DNA of 64,000 nucleotides from Methylobacterium terrae (GTDB lineage Bacteria > Pseudomonadota > Alphaproteobacteria > Rhizobiales > Beijerinckiaceae), in contig NZ_CP029553.1 of NCBI RefSeq assembly GCF_003173755.1, positions 3,558,001 through 3,622,000 on the forward strand. Reading direction: 5' to 3'. Under the pieces are notes generated by a model. The model saw nothing but the letters and a program-made list of their open reading frames with translations, ran no database searches and was not told the DNA's origin. Below are positions 59,701-64,000 of this stretch, piece by piece. The position numbers were made by a program, and so were the translations under genes. How positions within the stretch are numbered: position 1 is the stretch's first letter; every line of letters begins with the position of its first letter.

Positions 59701-62432
59701 TCACTCGCCCATCGCGAAGGGCGTCAGCTCCTCCCGCGCCAGGATCCGCGCCAGCGAATCCTCGGCCGGGCCGTCGACCGCCATCAGGAGGCCGCCGCAG
59801 ACCGTGCCGCGGCCCGAGACCGCGTAGCGCAGGGTGCAGGCGGGCTCCAGAACGCCGGGGCGAGCGACGACGAAGCCCTGCATGGTGCCGGGCCGCTCGC
59901 TGGAGCCGATCACCGCCTCGAAGCCGGAGACCCGGCCGGCGATGGCGAAGGGCACCAGGCCGAGGCGGCGTCCGCTCTGGCGGGCCTGCGCGCGGCGCGG
60001 TCCCTCGATCGCCACCAGGCTCTCGGGCGCGAGGTGGGCGAAGGCCCGGAAGGTCGTCGCGCCGCCCCCGTCCGGCGCGAAGCAGTCGATCACCGCGAGG
60101 CCCGAGAGGTCGTGCGGCAGCACGAAGACCCGCCGGTGGCGCAGGCCCGGCCCGTGCACGGTGGTCTCGATCGCGTGGGCGGTGGCGCCCGGCAGCGCCA
60201 GGCTGCCGCGGTGGCGGCCGCGCCCGGCCACGGGCTCGCGCCCGTCGGGGAGCGCGACGTTGTGGGCGCGGGCCGAGAGCAGGTAGTGGCGCGCCGGCCC
60301 GGTCTCGACCTGCTCCGAGCCGCCGGCCTCGACGATCCAGCGGGTGGCGTTCGTCGCATAGACGTAGGAGGTGCAGTCGGCGTGGCCCTGCGGCGAGGTC
60401 TCCGCGAAGGTGCAGGCGAAGTGGGACCAGCCGCGGCCGGCGGCCTCGTGGCGCGCCGAGAGGCCGTCCGGGCGCAAGGTCGCGACGGAGGGGGCGGCCC
60501 TGGTGCCGGCCTTGGCCGCGGCCCTGGCGGCGGGCGCGCGCTGCGCCACCAGCCCGCCGCCGCCGCGCAGCCGGGCGATCCAGCCGGCATCGTCGCTCGC
60601 CTGGAACACCTCGCCGAAGGGCGGCAGGCGCCCGCCCGGATCGAGGAGGCCGGCGAGGTCGAGGAGCGCCGCCTCGGTCCGGCCGGCGACGAGCGGTCCG
60701 GGTGCGGCCTCGCCGAGGGCACCGTCGAGCGCCCGTCCCAGGGTGACGAGGTCGAGGCGGCGGTGGAGCGAGGAATCGGGCAGGTGCCCGTCCTCGGGCA
60801 GGAGGGCCGCCACCCCGTCGCGCAGGCTCTCGCGGGCGAGCCCGTCCCAATGGCCGGCGAGGGGCAGGCGCGGCAGGGCGCGGGCGATCGCGAGGAGCGC
60901 CGCGGCGGCCTGGAGCTGGTGGAGGCTCCGCCCGAAGGTGTTCTGGCCGACGATCTCCGCCAGCGCGAAGCCGTGCCGCACCGCCTCCCCGGTCAGGACC
61001 GGGGCCGCCGCCCCGGCTCCCGGCAGGGCGAGGAGCGCGATCCAGGTCTCGGCCCGGGCCGTCAGCGCCCCCGGATGCAGGCTCAGGGGATCGGCCGGCT
61101 GGCCCCAGGGGTTCGCCCGCGACCAGGCCTGCGCGAGGCCGAGCGCCCGGGCGGGCGCCGCCTCGGCGAGCGCCGGGAGCCAGGACAGGGACTGGTAGGC
61201 GAGGCGCCAGGGAACCGAGACCGAGGGCGTGGCGCGGAACGGGTCCTCGCGGAAGCTCGGGGTCTCCGGCAGGATCCAGTCCGGGCCGCCGGCGAGGCGC
61301 AACGAGAGGCTGCCGTCGGCCCGCGACACGACCGGGCGCTCCTCGCCCCGCAGGGCCCGGGCGCGGGCGAGCGGCAGGATGGCGGCCCCGGCCTCCCCGG
61401 GCCCGGGATCCAGGCGGCCTCGGCGCCGGGGTCGCGCCCGAGCCGGGCCGAGAGGCGGGCGAGGAAGCCCGGCGCGTCGAGGAGGTCGTCGCCGCACAGG
61501 CTCTCGAGCCGGAAGCGATCCTCGAGCGCCACCTCCGGCGGTCCGAGCAACTCCACGGCGGGCAGCGCCTCGCCCTCCTCCTCCCAGGTGCGGAAGGCGA
61601 GGTCGAGGAAGGCCGCCGCCGGCGGCGGCTCCAGGTCGAGGGTGAAGCGGCGCGCCTGCGGCTGGGCGGGCAAGTTGATCGTCGCGCCCAAGCCCGGCCG
61701 GTCGTCGGAGCCCGGCACCGAGACGGTGCCGGGATAGGGCGGTGGGATCTCGGCCCCGTCGCGGTCGCGGTAGACGAGGCTCGCCCGCCCCGCGTGCTCG
61801 CTCGGCCGGCCGGCATGGATCTGCCCGCGCACCACGAGGCCGAGGCCCGGCACCAGGGCGTGGCGCAGGGGCTCGGGACTGGGTCCGAGGCGGCGGCGGC
61901 GGAACGCGCCCGCGTCCAGGGCGGCGCCGGGGCGCAGGCGCAGGTCCGCGACCGTGAATCCCTCGCTGTTGCGCCAGGAGCGGAGCGTCAGCGCGAGACC
62001 GCGCGCCTGCGGCGGCACGCCGAACGCCACCCGCACCGGCGCCGCGCGGGCGAACTCGCTGCCGGCGGGCTGGCAGGCCGGCCCGGCGATCCAGGCGCTG
62101 TGGGGATCGAGCAGGGTGCGGGCGAGGCCGGGCACGTGCTCGACGTCGAGGCTCGACCCGTCGGCGGCGAGGAAGTCGAAGCCGGCGAGCGCGAAGTCGA
62201 GGGCCTGTCCCCCCTCCTCCTCGGGCGTCCAGGCGAGGCGGGCCTCGAGGACGCACCAGATCCCCGCCGGCAGGTCGTCGAAGGCCAGCAGCACCCGGGA
62301 CCAGCGGTTGTTGGCGGTGATCCGGTGCTCGCCCTCGCGCGCGCCCGGTCCCGCCCCGCCCGCGTAGCGGGCCTGGACCGGCAGGAGAACCGACGGGAAG
62401 ACCGGCTCGGAGGACGGCAGGGCCGGAAGCAT
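59701..62432 (-). pseudogene. Heparinase II/III family protein, frameshifted
   Basis: Two reading frames together give one protein of about 910 residues. From the ATG at 62432 to about 61400 one frame encodes the N-terminal part (for example NNRWSRVLLAFDDLPAGIW; RFRLESLCGDDLLDAPGFLARLSARLG). From about 61400 to the stop at 59701 another frame continues with LHQLQAAAALLAIARALP and the C-terminal beta domain (GWSHFACTFAETSPQGHADCTSYVYA; RWIVEAGGSEQVE; HNVALPDGREP). The break lies in the run cccgggcccgggg around 61391-61408, one base off. It may be a true mutation or a read error. An intact enzyme would cleave acidic polysaccharides by elimination. It is divergent from flgB. Confidence 0.8.
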
Positions 62433-62662
62433 CGCGTGCAGGGAGGACGGGGACGAAGGATGGCGGGAGGCGTCCCGCGGCAGTGCCGGGGACGGGACGC
62501 CCAGTCAAGGCGCCGGGGCCCGGGATCGTCGAAGACCGGCCGCGCCAGCTTCGCCAGCCTCGGGCAAGGTAGCGCTCCTAAACCCCCGGTTACGCGGCGG
62601 GCCCGGCCATCGGGTCGTTTCGGGACACAGGGTGAAGGAGTGACGGGCATGGAGGGGGTCGC

Positions 62663-63043
62663 GTGACGGGCGTCTACCTGTTCGATCTCGCCTCGCTGCA
62701 CGGCCGCTACCTGTCGGTGCGCCAGTCGGCGATCGCCGGCAACGTGGCGAACGCCAACACCCAGGGCTACCAGGCCCGGGACACGGTGCCCTTCGCCCAG
62801 GTGCTGGCCCGCGCCGGCACCGACATGGCGCAGACCTCGCAGGTCCACGTCTCCGCCCCGGGCCTCGGCGTGGCGACGCGCAAGGACCAGACGGGCTGGG
62901 ACGTGCTCGAGACCTCGAGCAGCGTCAGCCTGGAGCAGGAGATGCTCAAGGCGAGCGAGGTGTCGCGCCAGCACAACCTCGATATCGGCGTGGTGCGCAG
63001 CTTCGACCGCATGCTGAAGCTGGCCGTGAGGAGCGGATCGTGA
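62663..63043 (+). CDS. flgB: Flagellar basal-body rod protein FlgB
   Basis: A 126-residue proximal-rod subunit with the conserved N-terminal ANxNTPxY-like motif ([15 protein letters not shown]) and a C-terminal helix typical of rod proteins ([30 protein letters not shown]). GTG start with GGAGGGGG 4-5 bases upstream. First gene of the rod operon seen here; its stop overlaps the flgC start. Confidence 0.92.
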   Translation: MTGVYLFDLASLHGRYLSVRQSAIAGNVANANTQGYQARDTVPFAQVLARAGTDMAQTSQVHVSAPGLGVATRKDQTGWDVLETSSSVSLEQEMLKASEVSRQHNLDIGVVRSFDRMLKLAVRSGS

Positions 63044-63456
63044 TCGACCCCCTGCTGGCCGCCTCGCGCCTCGCGAGCGCGGGCCTCGAGGCGCAGTCCC
63101 TGCGCATGCGCGTGGTGTCGGAGAACCTCGCCAACGCCCAGTCGACCGGGAACGCGCCGGGGGCCGACCCCTACGCGCGCAAGACCGTGACCTTCCAGGC
63201 CGAGCTCGACCGCATGGTCGGCGCCGCCTCGGTGCGGGTGCGCGACATCGGCACCGACAAGACCCCGTTCCGGGTCGAGCACGACCCGAGCAACCCGGCG
63301 GCGGACCAGAACGGCAACGTCAAGCTGCCGAACGTGAACGCCCTGATCGAGATGGCCGACATGCGCGAGGCCAACCGCTCCTACGAAGCCAATCTGCAGG
63401 TGATCAAGCAGGCCCGCGCGATGGTGGCCAGCGTGATCGACCTCCTGAGGACATGA
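63040..63456 (+). CDS. flgC: Flagellar basal-body rod protein FlgC
   Basis: A 138-residue rod subunit: [18 protein letters not shown] at the start, the variable middle, and the closing family motif [36 protein letters not shown] start at 63040 overlaps the flgB stop (GTGA). Seven bases separate it from fliE. Confidence 0.93.
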   Translation: MIDPLLAASRLASAGLEAQSLRMRVVSENLANAQSTGNAPGADPYARKTVTFQAELDRMVGAASVRVRDIGTDKTPFRVEHDPSNPAADQNGNVKLPNVNALIEMADMREANRSYEANLQVIKQARAMVASVIDLLRT

Positions 63457-63463
63457 GCATCCG

Positions 63464-63814
63464 ATGATCGAGGCCCTCACCCTCTCGGCCTTCGACCGGG
63501 CCGCCGCCTCCGCCCGGCCCGAGGCCGCCCCCGTCCAGCGCGCCGCCCTGCCGGCGATGACCGGCGCGGCGATGCCGGGCCTGGACGCCGCCGCGCCGGC
63601 CGATTTCGGGCAGATCATGGCGAGCTTCGCCAGCGGAGTGCGCAACGACCTGCGCGCCGGCGAGGCCGCCTCGATCGCCGGCATCCAGGGCAAGGTCTCG
63701 ACCCAGCAGGTGGTCGAGGCGGTGATGTCCGCCGAGCAGAGCCTCCAGACCGCGGTCGCGATCCGCGACAAGGTCGTGTCCGCCTACCTCGAACTGAGCC
63801 GCATGGCGATCTGA
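63464..63814 (+). CDS. fliE: Flagellar hook-basal body complex protein FliE
   Basis: A 116-residue rod-MS-ring adaptor. The C-terminal core has the FliE pattern [60 protein letters not shown]. The Ala-rich first 45 residues vary in the family. Lies between flgC and flgG, the usual alphaproteobacterial order. Confidence 0.92.
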   Translation: MIEALTLSAFDRAAASARPEAAPVQRAALPAMTGAAMPGLDAAAPADFGQIMASFASGVRNDLRAGEAASIAGIQGKVSTQQVVEAVMSAEQSLQTAVAIRDKVVSAYLELSRMAI

Positions 63815-63827
63815 GGATTTCACGCAG

Positions 63828-64000
63828 ATGAGAGCGCTCGCCGTCGCCGCCACGGGCATGTCCGCCCAGCAGCTCAACCTCGAGGTCATCGCCAACAACA
63901 TCGCCAACCTGAACACCACCGGGTTCAAGGGGGCGCGGGCCGAGTTCACCGACCTGCTCTACCAGGCCGAGCGGCAGCAGGGCGTGCCCAACCAGTCCGG
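63828..64000 (+). CDS. flgG: Flagellar distal-rod protein FlgG (partial, runs off window)
   Basis: The first 57 residues are present: [30 protein letters not shown] is the N-terminal rod/hook motif, and [14 protein letters not shown] is typical of FlgG rather than FlgF. The ATG lies 13 bases after the fliE stop. The rest of the gene is beyond the right edge. Confidence 0.88.
   Translation, partial: MRALAVAATGMSAQQLNLEVIANNIANLNTTGFKGARAEFTDLLYQAERQQGVPNQS

Noticed and set aside
61400..62508. N-terminal half of the 935-residue frame that ends at 59701
   Set aside because: Before about 61400 this frame is Arg/Pro-rich and random; the real N-terminus lies in another frame, hence the frameshift call.

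Overview
The window is very GC-rich, tightly packed chromosomal DNA from an alphaproteobacterium. It is most likely a member of the Hyphomicrobiales close to Methylobacterium. The grounds are base composition, frequent GTG and TTG starts, the flgB-flgC-fliE-flgG order, a HisKA_2/HWE-type LOV kinase, and palindromic spacer repeats of a kind common in that group. The genus is an inference. I see no prophage, insertion sequence, CRISPR array or rRNA. The accessory material consists of two small toxin-antitoxin loci, decayed regulator fragments and short repeats.

Layout. 1-9.7 kb: one tight plus-strand operon. It holds a glycosyltransferase/polysaccharide-deacetylase fusion cut by the window edge, a duplicated-ATPase peptide ABC transporter of the Yej type (yejF, yejA, yejB, yejE homologues) with a methyltransferase-like gene inside it, and a Nudix hydrolase. 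9.7-13.1 kb: small genes, an intact parD antitoxin with a frameshifted parE, and an RhlE-type RNA helicase. 13.4-19.4 kb: nitronate monooxygenase, a PAS protein, a lipase-like protein with a C-terminal repeat array, an MFS carrier and a thioesterase. 19.5-23.9 kb: histidine phosphatase, a branched-chain-type binding protein, a cyclase and an Old Yellow Enzyme. 24.4-26.8 kb: coupled deacetylase and L,D-transpeptidase. 27.3-29.1 kb: two identical tRNA-Arg(ACG) genes and a succinate-semialdehyde dehydrogenase.

29.3-39.5 kb: membrane, PilZ, DoxX-like, HerA-like ATPase, GST, TPR lipoprotein, M17 peptidase, EcsC and AmpG genes, plus a candidate sRNA and an IclR-type remnant. 39.8-42.8 kb: a LOV histidine kinase with its response regulator, and the divergent bdcA/bdcR pair with a clear operator. 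42.9-51.8 kb: mutS, maeB, a phosphoesterase, an acyl-CoA dehydrogenase and a Sua5/TsaC gene. 51.8-59.6 kb: a TAXI receptor, a coiled-coil protein, a hydrolase-MFS pair, ureG, a RelE/XRE toxin-antitoxin locus and a CsaA-like protein. 59.7-62.4 kb: a heparinase II/III gene with a frameshift. 62.7-64 kb: the start of a flagellar rod operon.

The most unusual signal is palindromic repeat DNA read in frame inside two genes of the first operon. A 90-bp palindrome (exactly 30 codons) lies in the YejA signal peptide. A mosaic of palindromes of about 220 bp forms the linker of the glycosyltransferase-deacetylase fusion. Other points of interest are a LOV domain whose conserved late glutamine is leucine, an sRNA-like locus with three UCCUCC motifs ahead of a terminator, a perfect inverted repeat over the bdcR start codon, and both toxin-antitoxin loci.
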